Shown here: piece after piece, positions 32,994 through 41,540 of the stretch | Position numbering within the stretch: position 1 is the first letter of the stretch | Layout of the letters: every line of letters begins with the position of its first letter | DNA from: an uncultured Collinsella sp. | GTDB lineage: Bacteria > Actinomycetota > Coriobacteriia > Coriobacteriales > Coriobacteriaceae | DNA: 64,000 bases | Direction of reading: 5' to 3' | NCBI GenBank assembly: GCA_902492235.1 | Contig: CABUKS010000005.1 | Coordinates: forward strand, 1-64,000 | Position numbers and translations under genes: made by a program | The notes under the pieces: generated by a model | Seen by the model: only the letters and a program-made list of their open reading frames with translations | Told to the model about the DNA's origin: nothing | Databases searched by the model: none

Positions 32994-33956
32994 ATGGCAG
33001 ATCGCGGCATCGTTGCGGTGTTCGGCAGCATGAACATGGACCTTTCGGTGGCGTGCGAGCGCATACCGCGTGCGGGCGAGACCGTCGGCGGCAGCGGGTT
33101 TATCACCAACGCCGGAGGCAAGGGCGCCAATCAGGCCGTAGCTGCCGCGCGTATGGGCGCGTGCACGCACATGATCGGCGCGGTCGGTCGCGATGCGTTC
33201 GGCGCGTCGCTCGTGGCGGGGCTCCAAGACGCCGGCGTGGACTGTGACTTTGTAGTGCATCGCGATGACGTGGAGACGGGAACGGCGACCATCATTCGCT
33301 GCGAGGGCGACAACCGCATCATACTGTCACCGGGCGCCAACCATGCGCTTGCGGGCGCGGACGTTGCCTGCGCGCTGAGGCGTCTGGTGGCCCATGAGCT
33401 CGACGGCGGCGCCAGCGAGATTGCCCCGGCTGCCGGAAGCGTCTTTATCGCCCAGGGCGAATGCGACCTTGCGGCGACGGCCGAGGCGCTTGTTTGCGCT
33501 CACGAGCTGGGGTTCTATACGGTCTTTAATCCAGCGCCCGCCTGCGAGCTGCCTGCGGAGGTCTGGCCTGCGGTCGACCTGGTCTGTCCCAACGAGACCG
33601 AGTGCCAGGTGCTGACGGGCATTCTGCCCACGGATGACGCGAGCTGCGTCACCGCGCTCAATGCGCTGCTCGACAAGGGTGCCGGGGCTGCGGCCATCAC
33701 GTTGGGCGGTGCCGGCTCGGTTTCGCTCGGCGATGGCGGTGAGCTGCTGCGCATGCCGGCACTTTCGAGTACGGTAGTCGATACCACGGCCGCCGGCGAT
33801 ACGTTTATCGGCGCGTTGGCGGCGGCTCGCCTAGAGGGCTTGCCGCTCTTTGAGTGCATGGCCGCGGGTGCTCGCGCCTCGGCAGTGACGGTGTCGCGCC
33901 TGGGCGCTCAGCAATCGATTCCCATGCGCACCGAAGTTGAACATTGGTTTGGTTAA
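32994..33956 (+). CDS. rbsK: Ribokinase (PfkB family)
   Basis: 320 residues. PfkB signatures are present: GSMNMDLSV at the N-terminus, NAGGKGANQAVAAARMG near 39-55 (sugar-binding glycine pair) and DTTAAGDTFIGALAAAR near 262-278 (catalytic Asp in AAGD). It phosphorylates ribose at O5 with ATP. The adjacent nucleoside hydrolase would supply the ribose, so the pair forms a ribonucleoside salvage unit. GAGGAGG lies upstream of ATG 32994. Confidence 0.88.
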   Translation: MADRGIVAVFGSMNMDLSVACERIPRAGETVGGSGFITNAGGKGANQAVAAARMGACTHMIGAVGRDAFGASLVAGLQDAGVDCDFVVHRDDVETGTATIIRCEGDNRIILSPGANHALAGADVACALRRLVAHELDGGASEIAPAAGSVFIAQGECDLAATAEALVCAHELGFYTVFNPAPACELPAEVWPAVDLVCPNETECQVLTGILPTDDASCVTALNALLDKGAGAAAITLGGAGSVSLGDGGELLRMPALSSTVVDTTAAGDTFIGALAAARLEGLPLFECMAAGARASAVTVSRLGAQQSIPMRTEVEHWFG

Positions 33957-33986
33957 ACGATAAAGACGGAGAAGCGGAGTAGAACA

Positions 33987-34961
33987 ATGGCAATCAAGAA
34001 GCTGATCCTTGATCTGGATATGGGTGTGGACGATGCGATGGCGCTGGCCTATGCCATCGCGAGCCCCGAGGTGGAGCTCGTGGGCATCACCACGTGCTTT
34101 GGTAACGTGCGCGTCGAGCAATCGGCGCACAATTGCCTGGCGGTGCTCGATCTGCTGGGTCGTCCCGAGGTGCCGGTGTACCTGGGCGCCGACCGTCCTC
34201 TGCAGGCGACTGAGCCTTATACGCCGCCGGCGTCCACCGCGCTCATTCACGGCAAGAACGGCATCGGCGGCGCGAGCGTGCCCGCGTCGCCCTACGAGCC
34301 GGTGGGGGCGACCTCGGCCGACGGCAACGCTGCGGTCGATTATCTGATCGATGCCGCGCGCACCTATGGTCCCGATCTGGTCTACGTAGCGACTGGCCCG
34401 CTCTCCAACCTGGCGCTCGCCCTGGAGCGCGATGCGGCGGCGATGATGTCCATCGGCCGCGTGGTCGTGATGGGCGGCGCCCTTACCGTGCCCGGCAACG
34501 TGAGCGCGGGCGCCGAGGCCAATATGGCGAGCGACCCCGAGGCAGCCGACGCGGTGCTGCGTTCGGGCCGTAAGCTCACCATGGTGGGTCTGGACGTGAC
34601 GCATCGCGTGGTGCTCACACGCCGTGACATTGCCGGCTGGACGGGCTCGGGCACCATGGCGGGCTGCGCATTTGCGAGCATGGTCGAGCACTACATTGGC
34701 TCGTACGAGATGAACGCACCCTACCTGGGTGGTTGTGCGCTGCACGATCCGCTGGCCGTTGCCGTGGCGATCGACCCCACGCTCGTAGGTGCGCTCGGCT
34801 GCAACCTGCGTGTTGATCTGCTGGGCGAGTACCGCGGTCGCACCATCTGCGATGAGCGTCGCCTGTCCGATCCGGACAAGAGCGCGCTTGTGGCACTGAC
34901 CGTGGACGCCCCGCGCTTCCTGTCCGAGTTCAAAACGCGTATGGCCCGCGTCCTGGGCTAA
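33987..34961 (+). CDS. Inosine/uridine-preferring nucleoside hydrolase
   Basis: 324 residues of the IUNH family. The calcium-binding DxDxGxDDA motif appears as LDLDMGVDDAMALA near residues 8-20, and the later YVATGPLSNLALAL (about 132) and CALHDPLAVAVAID (about 250, His and Asp) regions fit. It cleaves ribonucleosides to base and ribose; the exact nucleoside preference cannot be told. It follows rbsK by 30 bases and ends at a terminator. Confidence 0.9.
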   Translation: MAIKKLILDLDMGVDDAMALAYAIASPEVELVGITTCFGNVRVEQSAHNCLAVLDLLGRPEVPVYLGADRPLQATEPYTPPASTALIHGKNGIGGASVPASPYEPVGATSADGNAAVDYLIDAARTYGPDLVYVATGPLSNLALALERDAAAMMSIGRVVVMGGALTVPGNVSAGAEANMASDPEAADAVLRSGRKLTMVGLDVTHRVVLTRRDIAGWTGSGTMAGCAFASMVEHYIGSYEMNAPYLGGCALHDPLAVAVAIDPTLVGALGCNLRVDLLGEYRGRTICDERRLSDPDKSALVALTVDAPRFLSEFKTRMARVLG

Positions 34962-34988
34962 GTTGTCTTTTTGGGACGGGGCTTTTTT
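34944..34988 (+). terminator. Terminator at the end of the nucleoside hydrolase gene
   Basis: GCCCGCGTCC, inside the last codons, can pair with GGGACGGGGC (34973-34982), and TTTTTT follows directly. The same GGGACGGGGCT segment is also complementary to AGCCCGTCCC at 35029-35038 before luxS, so alternative pairing is possible. Confidence 0.6.
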
Positions 34989-35063
34989 GACTGTTATGAT
35001 TGGTGCGACCATTCGAACCAGCTAAAAGAGCCCGTCCCAAATTGACTACCGAGAGGATCTGCC

Positions 35064-35552
35064 ATGGAGCGCATTGCGAGCTTTTCCGTTGACCATCTGT
35101 TGCTTGAGCCCGGCGTGTATGTGAGCCGCATCGACCGCGATCCGGCGACCGGGGCCGCCGTCACCACCTTTGACCTGCGCCTGACCACGCCCAACAAGGA
35201 GCCGGTCATGAACACGGCCGAGTGCCACACCATCGAGCACCTGGGCGCGACGTTCCTTCGCAATCATGCCGAGTGGTCGGGCCGCATTGTCTACTTTGGC
35301 CCCATGGGCTGCCGCACGGGCTTTTACCTGGTTGTGTTTGGCGAGGTGACGAGCGAGGAGATCCTGCCGCTCGTGCGTGAGCTGTTCGAGTTTGTCGCCG
35401 GCTTTGAGGGCGATGTCCCCGGTGCCGCTCCCGAGGAATGCGGTAACTGCCTGGACCAGAACCTCCCCATGGCCAACTGGCTTGCGCGCCGCTACCTCGA
35501 CCGCGACCTAGCCGATATCGACGAGAAGCACCTGCACTATCAGCAGGCGTAA
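35064..35552 (+). CDS. luxS: S-ribosylhomocysteine lyase (LuxS)
   Basis: 162 residues, the usual length. The metal site HTIEH (55-59) with Cys126, and catalytic Cys83 in GPMGCRTGFY, are all present. LuxS splits S-ribosylhomocysteine into homocysteine and DPD, the AI-2 precursor, completing the activated methyl cycle. No pfs or methionine gene is adjacent. GAGAGG lies before ATG 35064. Confidence 0.96.
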   Translation: MERIASFSVDHLLLEPGVYVSRIDRDPATGAAVTTFDLRLTTPNKEPVMNTAECHTIEHLGATFLRNHAEWSGRIVYFGPMGCRTGFYLVVFGEVTSEEILPLVRELFEFVAGFEGDVPGAAPEECGNCLDQNLPMANWLARRYLDRDLADIDEKHLHYQQA

Positions 35553-35581
35553 GGGCTTTATCGCCCAAAACGCGCGCATTG

Positions 35582-35614
35582 GGCGCCTTCGCTTATGCGG
35601 GGGTGCCTTTTTGC
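35582..35614 (+). terminator. Terminator after luxS
   Basis: GGCGCC and GGTGCC can pair (one G-U) around a 14-base loop, followed by TTTTT. It lies 30 bases past the luxS stop codon. Confidence 0.55.
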
Positions 35615-35644
35615 TGAGTGGTCGGGACGAGTGTTTAAAATCGC

Positions 35645-35699
35645 TTATGTTTGTTCTAGAATGTTCATACTGTCACATAAACGAACAGGAGCGAACATG
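35645..35699 (+). promoter_or_regulatory. Operator-like repeats before the DUF4867 gene
   Basis: Four GTTC/GAAC half-sites lie within 50 bases: GTTTGTTC, ATGTTC, AACGAAC and GCGAACAT, the last overlapping the start codon. The reverse strand reads GTTCGTTTATG, which resembles DeoR-family operators. The pattern suggests a sugar-responsive repressor; none is encoded nearby. Confidence 0.4.
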
Positions 35700-36341
35700 C
35701 ATATCTACTCTGTCAACGATCCCGAGTTCAAGTCCTATGGCAACGTTTGGGATAACGTTCCGTCCGAGCTTACGTCGCCCGTGCTCGAGGCACTCTCTGC
35801 CACGCCCATTCCCGAGGGCAGCAAGTACGTTGCAAGTGCGCCGGAGCTCGAGGACGTCAAGGATGCCGACAAGCTTGGCTTTCTCATGTTTGGTGGCCGT
35901 CCCTTCCAGCTCGGCTGGTGCAACGGCCACAATACACGACTCAACTGCCTGGAGTATCACCGCGCGAGCGAATTCAACCTGGGCGCTCGCGACTTTATCC
36001 TGCTCGTGGCGCATCGCTGGGAGATCGAGGACGGCAAGCTCGACACCGCGTGCGTCAAGGCGTTTCGCGTGCCGGCGGGTACGGTCGTCGAAGTCTTCAA
36101 CACCACGCTCCACTACACGCCGTGCATGGTCGACGACGGTGGCTTCCAGGTGATGGTGGCGCTGCCCGCCGGCACCAACGGCCCGCGCCCCGAGGTCGCG
36201 GCCGACATGCCTGCGGCCGGCGACAGCTACTGCTACTGGAAGGCCGACAAGTGGGTCCTCTGCCATGCTGACAGCCCCAAGGCAGCCGAAGGCGGCTACG
36301 TAGGCCTCATCGGCAAAAATCTCGACATCACCGTGGACTAG
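35697..36341 (+). CDS. DUF4867-family protein
   Basis: 214 residues with a cupin-like mix of beta segments and no signal peptide. The sequence (FLMFGGRPFQLGWCNGHNTR, LNCLEYHRASEFN, FRVPAGTVVEVFNTTLHYTP) matches what I know of DUF4867 proteins, which have the look of small sugar-handling or sugar-isomerising cupins. The function is not established. ATG 35697 is chosen: it has AGGA 7 bases upstream and the conserved sequence starts there. Proximity to ribose genes supports a carbohydrate link. Confidence 0.65.
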   Translation: MHIYSVNDPEFKSYGNVWDNVPSELTSPVLEALSATPIPEGSKYVASAPELEDVKDADKLGFLMFGGRPFQLGWCNGHNTRLNCLEYHRASEFNLGARDFILLVAHRWEIEDGKLDTACVKAFRVPAGTVVEVFNTTLHYTPCMVDDGGFQVMVALPAGTNGPRPEVAADMPAAGDSYCYWKADKWVLCHADSPKAAEGGYVGLIGKNLDITVD

Positions 36342-36346
36342 CGCAT

Positions 36347-36397
36347 CGCCCCAAACCACCACAAAGGTGCCTGTCTCCTTTGCGGTGGTTTGGGGCG
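36347..36397. repeat. 21-bp inverted repeat around TGCCTGTCT
   Basis: Arms at 36347-36367 and 36377-36397 match at 20 of 21 positions (CGCCCCAAACCACC, ACAAAGG and complement), with a 9-base loop. A diverged copy with the same CCACAAAGG and CCTTTGCGGTGGTTT parts lies at 49874-49912. It may also end the DUF4867 transcript. Confidence 0.75.
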
Positions 36398-36495
36398 GGC
36401 GGATATCGGGAAGTGCCAGACGGGGGAGGCTGCCGGGCGCCTTGCCGTCTGCGGATTTTGGGACATGCGGCCCGCTTTTTCGACCCATCTGTCGG

Positions 36496-36501
36496 TACAC
36501 T
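36496..36501 (+). promoter_or_regulatory. -10 box close to the start of the sensor operon
   Basis: TACACT ends 9 bases before ATG 36511 and no ribosome site lies between them, so the transcript would be leaderless or nearly so. A similar arrangement stands before the kinase gene at 11316. Confidence 0.35.
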
Positions 36502-36510
36502 AAAAGCACT

Positions 36511-38394
36511 ATGGGTACCCGCGAGCGACATATCGGCCACGCGGCCGCCCGATCCGCACCCGTGGCGGATCCCAGGGGCGGCAGGCTCTTCGCCATGCCG
36601 CGATTCCTTGTTGGCATAACGCATCAGGTGTACCGTCACCGCGTCTTTGCTATCACCGGTGCCATCACCGCGCTGTTCCTCGTGCTTTTGGCAGTCTTGC
36701 CGGCGCTGTTCGCCTTCGACCCCAAACTTTCTAACGCCGTGCCAGCCTATGGCGAGGTGTCCGAAGAGGTCGTGGATGCGCTCGTCCATTCGAGCTCTCT
36801 CCCGCTGCTTGTCGCCGCAATTGTATTTTCAATTTGGGGCGTATCGGTCTATCTGCGCTGTTTGGACTATGTGTTGCGCCGCCGCCTTGTTGCCATCGCC
36901 ACCATCTGCGCCCTGTGGATGATCGAAGTCATTCTCAAGTACAAGTCGTTCACGCCGTTCTATGCCACCGTGCTGTGGTACCTGTACTACGTGCCCATGA
37001 CGCTCATTCCGCTGCTCTACCAGTTGTGTGGTCTGCGCCTTGCGGGTCTGGAGCAACACCGCCTGGGTCGTCGCTACTGCGCTGCGCTGTGGATTGTGGC
37101 CATCCTGCTTATCGGATTTGTGCTCACCAACGATTTTCACCAGCAGGTCTTCCACTTTGACCGTACAAGCGACACCTGGAGCAACGATTACACGTACGGC
37201 TGGGGTTATTTCGCCGTCCTCGTGTGGACGGCCTTTAACTTTGTGGCCTTTTTTATCCTGGTGGGCCGGTCCTCGTCCTTTCGCATCCAACGTTTCTCGG
37301 GCACGGCGGCGCTCGTGCTGCTGGGCGGCGCGTTCTTTGCCATCTCATATGCGTTGCGTGTGCCCTGGGCATGGAGGCTCAACTTCTCGCTCATCTATTG
37401 CGTCTTGTGCGTGGCGGCGATGGAAATCTGTCTCGATTGCGGTGTCATTCCGTCATATCACGACATCGCCGGCATTTTCGACACCTTGCCGCTTGACCTC
37501 AAAGTTCTAACGCGCGACCTGCAGGAAGTCTATGCCACGCCAGTGTCAAAGCCAATGCCGGTAGGCGTGCGCGAGGAGTTGCGGACCCAGGCGCACGGCC
37601 GCGCCCATGCCTTTGCCGTGGCGTCCGATCCCGATGTGATGTACCGTGCCTTTCCACTGCTGGGCGGATCGGCCCTGCTTGCCCAAGACGTGTCGGATCT
37701 CAACGAGCTTAACCGTGAACTGGCACATCGTCGTATGGAGCTGCAGCGTCAAAATGAGCTGCTCGCCGCCGACTACGACCTTAAGACGCATCTGGCAGAC
37801 CAAGAGGCCGAGACCTTGCTGGTCCAAGACGTGGACCAGGCGCTTGCCCGCGCGCTCGAAGGGATGTACGACCTGCTGAGCTCGCTGCCGCCGTTGACCG
37901 ATGAATCGTCTTCGCACGAGCGTTACCGCATGCTGCAGCGCGCCAAGATGCTTGTCGCCTATTGCAAGCGCAAGGGATCGCTCACGTTGGCGCAGCACGG
38001 GGAGAGCGGTTTTGATCGCGACCGCATTCAGCTCATCGCCAACGAGCTCGCAAGCGACCTGCGCACCATCGATATCGATTGCGCCTCGATTATCGCCATA
38101 CGGCGCCCGATGCACGCCAGTACGGTAAGCGCCCTGTACGACTGCGTGTATGACTTTGCGTTTTTTGCCTACACCACCGACCATCCGGCGCTTATGTATC
38201 ACTTGGGCGATCATGACCGATGCAGTGTCGAGCTGCGTGCCGCGCTTTTTTCCAACGATGATGCAGATCTTTCGCAGACGCCCGCTGCGCAAGAGCTCGA
38301 AAGCGCTCTGCAAGGGCGCAACGTGGCATACCGCCTTGAGGGCGAGCCCGGCCAGCTGCGCATGATCGTCTTGATGCCGAGGGCGGGTGAGTGA
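36511..38394 (+). CDS. Membrane protein with histidine-kinase-like plan but no recognisable kinase core
   Basis: 627 residues. Eight membrane helices (about 30-310) resemble the N-terminal 7TM region of actinobacterial sensor kinases. A cytoplasmic region of about 310 residues follows, with a coiled coil near 405-445 (ELNRELAHRRMELQRQNELLAADYDL) and a helical part like a dimerisation domain, but I see no phosphoacceptor His box or ATP-binding N, G1 or G2 motifs. It overlaps the next kinase gene by a few bases and probably acts as its sensory partner. ATG 36511 is the first codon before the membrane domain; a TACACT box lies 9 bases upstream. Confidence 0.75.
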   Translation: MGTRERHIGHAAARSAPVADPRGGRLFAMPRFLVGITHQVYRHRVFAITGAITALFLVLLAVLPALFAFDPKLSNAVPAYGEVSEEVVDALVHSSSLPLLVAAIVFSIWGVSVYLRCLDYVLRRRLVAIATICALWMIEVILKYKSFTPFYATVLWYLYYVPMTLIPLLYQLCGLRLAGLEQHRLGRRYCAALWIVAILLIGFVLTNDFHQQVFHFDRTSDTWSNDYTYGWGYFAVLVWTAFNFVAFFILVGRSSSFRIQRFSGTAALVLLGGAFFAISYALRVPWAWRLNFSLIYCVLCVAAMEICLDCGVIPSYHDIAGIFDTLPLDLKVLTRDLQEVYATPVSKPMPVGVREELRTQAHGRAHAFAVASDPDVMYRAFPLLGGSALLAQDVSDLNELNRELAHRRMELQRQNELLAADYDLKTHLADQEAETLLVQDVDQALARALEGMYDLLSSLPPLTDESSSHERYRMLQRAKMLVAYCKRKGSLTLAQHGESGFDRDRIQLIANELASDLRTIDIDCASIIAIRRPMHASTVSALYDCVYDFAFFAYTTDHPALMYHLGDHDRCSVELRAALFSNDDADLSQTPAAQELESALQGRNVAYRLEGEPGQLRMIVLMPRAGE

Positions 38395-38396
38395 CG

Positions 38397-39890
38397 ATGC
38401 AGATTTCGCTCATTCTTCCCCAAATCGTTGCGCTCGATGTTGTCTTTGCCCTGGCTGCGTGTCTGCAGACGATCCACGTCCCGCTCATCGCATCGCGCCG
38501 CTCGTCCTATAACCGTAAGGTGATTTGTGCCTACGAGGCGAGCCTTGTGCTTCACCTAATTATTTCGGCGCTCATCTTGTTCGCGTCGTCTGGCTCATAT
38601 CTGGTGGCGCCGCTTGACGTTTGCGCCAGGGCAATGGGCGGAGCGTTGTGGCTCAATGCCGTGATCTTTGCCTACGGCATGGTGCTTATGGTGCACTATC
38701 GTCGCCCCGTCATGCTGGCCGAACTGTTGCTCGTTGCCGCCGTGACACCGCCGGTGGTGCTTGCCATGGGCTCGGCGTGGGCCACGGTCCTTATCGCAGA
38801 GGGAGCGTTTTTCCTGTTCCGCTCCATTGCGGCGCTCTTGATGGATGTCCGCAACCGCCAGGAGGATATCACCGCGTTCTCGACGATCGAAACCATCAAC
38901 GTGATTCCCGTGGGCATCCTGTATCTGGACCCGAGGGGCCGTCCGCTGCTCATGAACCGCTGCATGCGAAAAAACCTGGTGGAGCTTCATATGCCCACCG
39001 ACCTAGGCGATATGAGCGGTACATGGAACGACCTGCGCAAACTCAGCATGCAAATGCCCGAAAGCAGCCAGAACCGCGTGCGGATTAATCTGGACCGCTT
39101 TGGTGAGGCGCGGGCGGTGGTCGAGGTTTCTCCCGCCGAGATTCGCTTGTTTGTGCACGATGACGTTATGGTTTCGGGCCGCCTCTTCGAGCGCATTATC
39201 GGCCTGGATGTAACAGAGTATGCGCATGCCCATGATCGCCTGGCGCAAGCCAACCACCTGCTTGAGCTTGCGGGCCAAGAGCTCCAAGCCCAGATCGAAG
39301 AAGTCAAAAAAGTTGCTGACAATGCGGCCTATCTGCGTATGCGCGCTCGCGTGCACGACGTGATCGGGCAGCGCCTGTCCATCCTCCATCGTTATCTGGA
39401 GGAGGGGCGCCTGGATGACGAGTCACTCGAGCAGATCGACCCGCTGCTGCGCTCAATCTCCGACGACTTGCGCAGCGGCGGCGACACCGAACCGGCAGAG
39501 CAATTGGGCGATATCGTCCATGCCTTTGGCCTGGTGAGCGTGCAGATCGATGTGGAGGGCGAGCTGCCAAACGACGCGCGTGTCGCCGCAGCATTTTTGC
39601 AGATTATCCGCGAAGCCTCGACCAATGCCACCAAGCATGCACAGGCCCATCAGGTCCATGTGCGCCTGTGGCAGGAGGGGACAGAAGACGGCGCTGTCGC
39701 GCGGATGGTCGTTTCTAACGACGGCGCGCCTGCACCCGTATCGTATCGCGAGGGAACGGGTATCCCAGGTATGAGGCATGTCGCACAGAATCTGGGCGGC
39801 AGCCTGGAAGTCCACACCGCCCCGCCCTTCACGCTTACGGTGTCCATCCCGCTCGCCTCCAACGCCACGGTCCAAAGGAGAAGTTCATGA
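38397..39890 (+). CDS. Membrane sensor histidine kinase
   Basis: 497 residues: about six membrane helices (5-170), a PAS-like region (about 170-270), a coiled coil (about 275-310) and the kinase core. The phosphoacceptor His lies in RARVHDVIGQRLSILHRYL near 319, and the ATPase domain has IIREASTNATKHA near 403 and GIPGMRHVAQNLGG near 460. It belongs to the HisKA_3/GHKL group that pairs with NarL-type regulators, and its cognate regulator is the next gene. ATG 38397 is used; GTG 38391 overlaps the preceding stop (GTGA). Confidence 0.88.
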   Translation: MQISLILPQIVALDVVFALAACLQTIHVPLIASRRSSYNRKVICAYEASLVLHLIISALILFASSGSYLVAPLDVCARAMGGALWLNAVIFAYGMVLMVHYRRPVMLAELLLVAAVTPPVVLAMGSAWATVLIAEGAFFLFRSIAALLMDVRNRQEDITAFSTIETINVIPVGILYLDPRGRPLLMNRCMRKNLVELHMPTDLGDMSGTWNDLRKLSMQMPESSQNRVRINLDRFGEARAVVEVSPAEIRLFVHDDVMVSGRLFERIIGLDVTEYAHAHDRLAQANHLLELAGQELQAQIEEVKKVADNAAYLRMRARVHDVIGQRLSILHRYLEEGRLDDESLEQIDPLLRSISDDLRSGGDTEPAEQLGDIVHAFGLVSVQIDVEGELPNDARVAAAFLQIIREASTNATKHAQAHQVHVRLWQEGTEDGAVARMVVSNDGAPAPVSYREGTGIPGMRHVAQNLGGSLEVHTAPPFTLTVSIPLASNATVQRRSS

Positions 39891-40507
39891 TCCGCGTCCT
39901 TATAGTCGAAGACCAGGCCATCCTGCGCGAGAGCCTGGCGCGCTCCGTTGGCGACCAGCCCGATATGACCGTTGTTTCCGCCATTGCCGATGCTTCCGAG
40001 GCCTTGGGTGTCGCGCTCAAGGAGCGCCCGGACATGATACTGATGGACGTGTGCACCGAGCACGATTCCAACGGCATCGTGGCGGCGGCGCGCATCAAAG
40101 AACAACTGCCCGAGTGCCGCGTCATTATCATGACGGGTATGCCCGAAATCACCTTTGTGGACCAGGCGCGCGAGGCGGGCGTCGACAGCTTTGTGTACAA
40201 GAACGTCGGTATCGACGAGCTATTCGCCGTGATGCGCTCCACGCTGGCGGGTTACTGCACGTTTCCCAAGCCGCCCGAGAGCATCTTCTCGGGCACGGCG
40301 GCCCTCGACGATGTCGAGCTGTCGATCTTGCGCCTTGCCTGCGAGGGTAAAAGCCGCCGCGAGATCGCGGCCGAGCTGTTTATGAGCGAGGGCACCATCA
40401 AACGCCGCATCTCGGAGATTCTCAATAAGACCGGCTACGACAACATCATGCGCTTGGCCGTGCGCGCAGTAACGGAGGGCAGCATCGTTCCCAACATGGA
40501 GCGCTAG
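39887..40507 (+). CDS. NarL/LuxR-family response regulator of the second sensor system
   Basis: 206 residues. The receiver domain has VEDQ at 7-10, Asp54 in LMDVCTEHD and Lys105 in FVYKN; the HTH lies near 140-200 (LACEGKSRREIAAELFMSEG). It overlaps the end of the kinase gene by 4 bases (ATGA) and has AAGGAGAAG upstream. Targets are unknown; the nearest downstream genes are convergent. Confidence 0.93.
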   Translation: MIRVLIVEDQAILRESLARSVGDQPDMTVVSAIADASEALGVALKERPDMILMDVCTEHDSNGIVAAARIKEQLPECRVIIMTGMPEITFVDQAREAGVDSFVYKNVGIDELFAVMRSTLAGYCTFPKPPESIFSGTAALDDVELSILRLACEGKSRREIAAELFMSEGTIKRRISEILNKTGYDNIMRLAVRAVTEGSIVPNMER

Positions 40508-40533
40508 CGCTCGTTACGCATCGGCATAAAGCG

Positions 40534-40566
40534 GCGGGGCCGCAGGATCAACTCCTGCGGCCCCGC
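40534..40566. terminator. 14-bp hairpin between convergent genes
   Basis: GCGGGGCCGCAGGA (40534-40547) and its exact complement (40553-40566) with a 5-base loop. It stands between a response-regulator gene and a convergent lipoprotein gene, so it may stop transcripts from both sides, although no T-run follows. Confidence 0.6.
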
Positions 40567-40617
40567 CTGGCAAGTGCGCGGATGTGTCCGCCAATCCGCG
40601 GCTGATGTTACGTGCCG

Positions 40618-41460
40618 CTACGCGATGGTCACGGTGTAGGAGGCGACGTCCTCATAGGAATCGGTCAGGTAGGCGTCGATGCCGATGGTCGTATTGACGA
40701 GGTCGTCAAGGCTGTCAAGCTCGCCGCTCGAGAACGTGAATTCCTCGGTGGCGTTGGTGCCGGGCATCAGGTGAGCCGAGAACCAGGGTTCCTTCATGGT
40801 GCCGTTGACGTTGGTCTTGCCGGAAGGAGCGTAGAAGGTCAGGTCCTTGTCGCTCTTGTTGGTGATGTTGACGACAAAGCCGATGTCGCCCCAGTCGTCC
40901 TTGAACTTCTCGGTGATGGTGATGGTGCACAGGTCGTCATCGGCGACGGTGACGGCGGGGGAGATTTCGATGCTCTGGACGTCGTCGTCTTCGACGGCCT
41001 CATCGATCTCTTCTTCCTTCTCGGCGTTCTCGCGATCCTTCTTCACCGTACCGGACAGATCCTTGTCGGACTTCGTAAAGATAAGCTTGTCGCCTTCCAC
41101 CTCGAGGACGAGCTTGTCGTCCTTGAGCTTCAGGTCGTGCGACTCATCTTCGGCGGTAATCGTTACGGTGGTGGCGTCCTTGGCCTCCCATTTCAGGTCG
41201 GCGACCTCAAGGAACATGTCGAGGACGCCCGTGCCGTCTTCGTCGAGGATCAGGATACAGTTGAGGCCCCACTCCTTGAGCATATCCATGTACTCATCGG
41301 TGAGCTCTTCGCCGTCCAAGGTTCCACCCGAGTACTGCCAGCTGCCGACGAAGTTGGCCTTGGGGTCTTTGCCGCCGCCGCTGCAGCCCGTCAGGGCAAA
41401 GGCGAGCGCCAGGACGCATGTCAGAAATGCGAGTACGGACTTTTTGAACGTTGTCTTCAT
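40618..41460 (-). CDS. Lipoprotein of unknown function
   Basis: 280 residues. A signal peptide ends in the lipobox LTGC (Cys near residue 25). The mature protein starts with a lipocalin-like or DUF-type beta region containing FVGSWQYSGGTLDGEEL, followed by an acidic linker and a C-terminal immunoglobulin-like beta domain (about 170-280, VVNITNKSDKDLTFYAPSG). ATG 41460 is chosen because GGAGG stands 5-6 bases before it and the signal peptide begins there. Located at the outer face of the membrane. Confidence 0.85.
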   Translation of the reverse strand: MKTTFKKSVLAFLTCVLALAFALTGCSGGGKDPKANFVGSWQYSGGTLDGEELTDEYMDMLKEWGLNCILILDEDGTGVLDMFLEVADLKWEAKDATTVTITAEDESHDLKLKDDKLVLEVEGDKLIFTKSDKDLSGTVKKDRENAEKEEEIDEAVEDDDVQSIEISPAVTVADDDLCTITITEKFKDDWGDIGFVVNITNKSDKDLTFYAPSGKTNVNGTMKEPWFSAHLMPGTNATEEFTFSSGELDSLDDLVNTTIGIDAYLTDSYEDVASYTVTIA

Positions 41461-41540
41461 GGTGTCCTCCTTCATCGAACGAAACCCATAGAAGCAAATG
41501 CGGGGGTGGCGGATCCCCCGCTCATTACCAGTTAGGGGCG

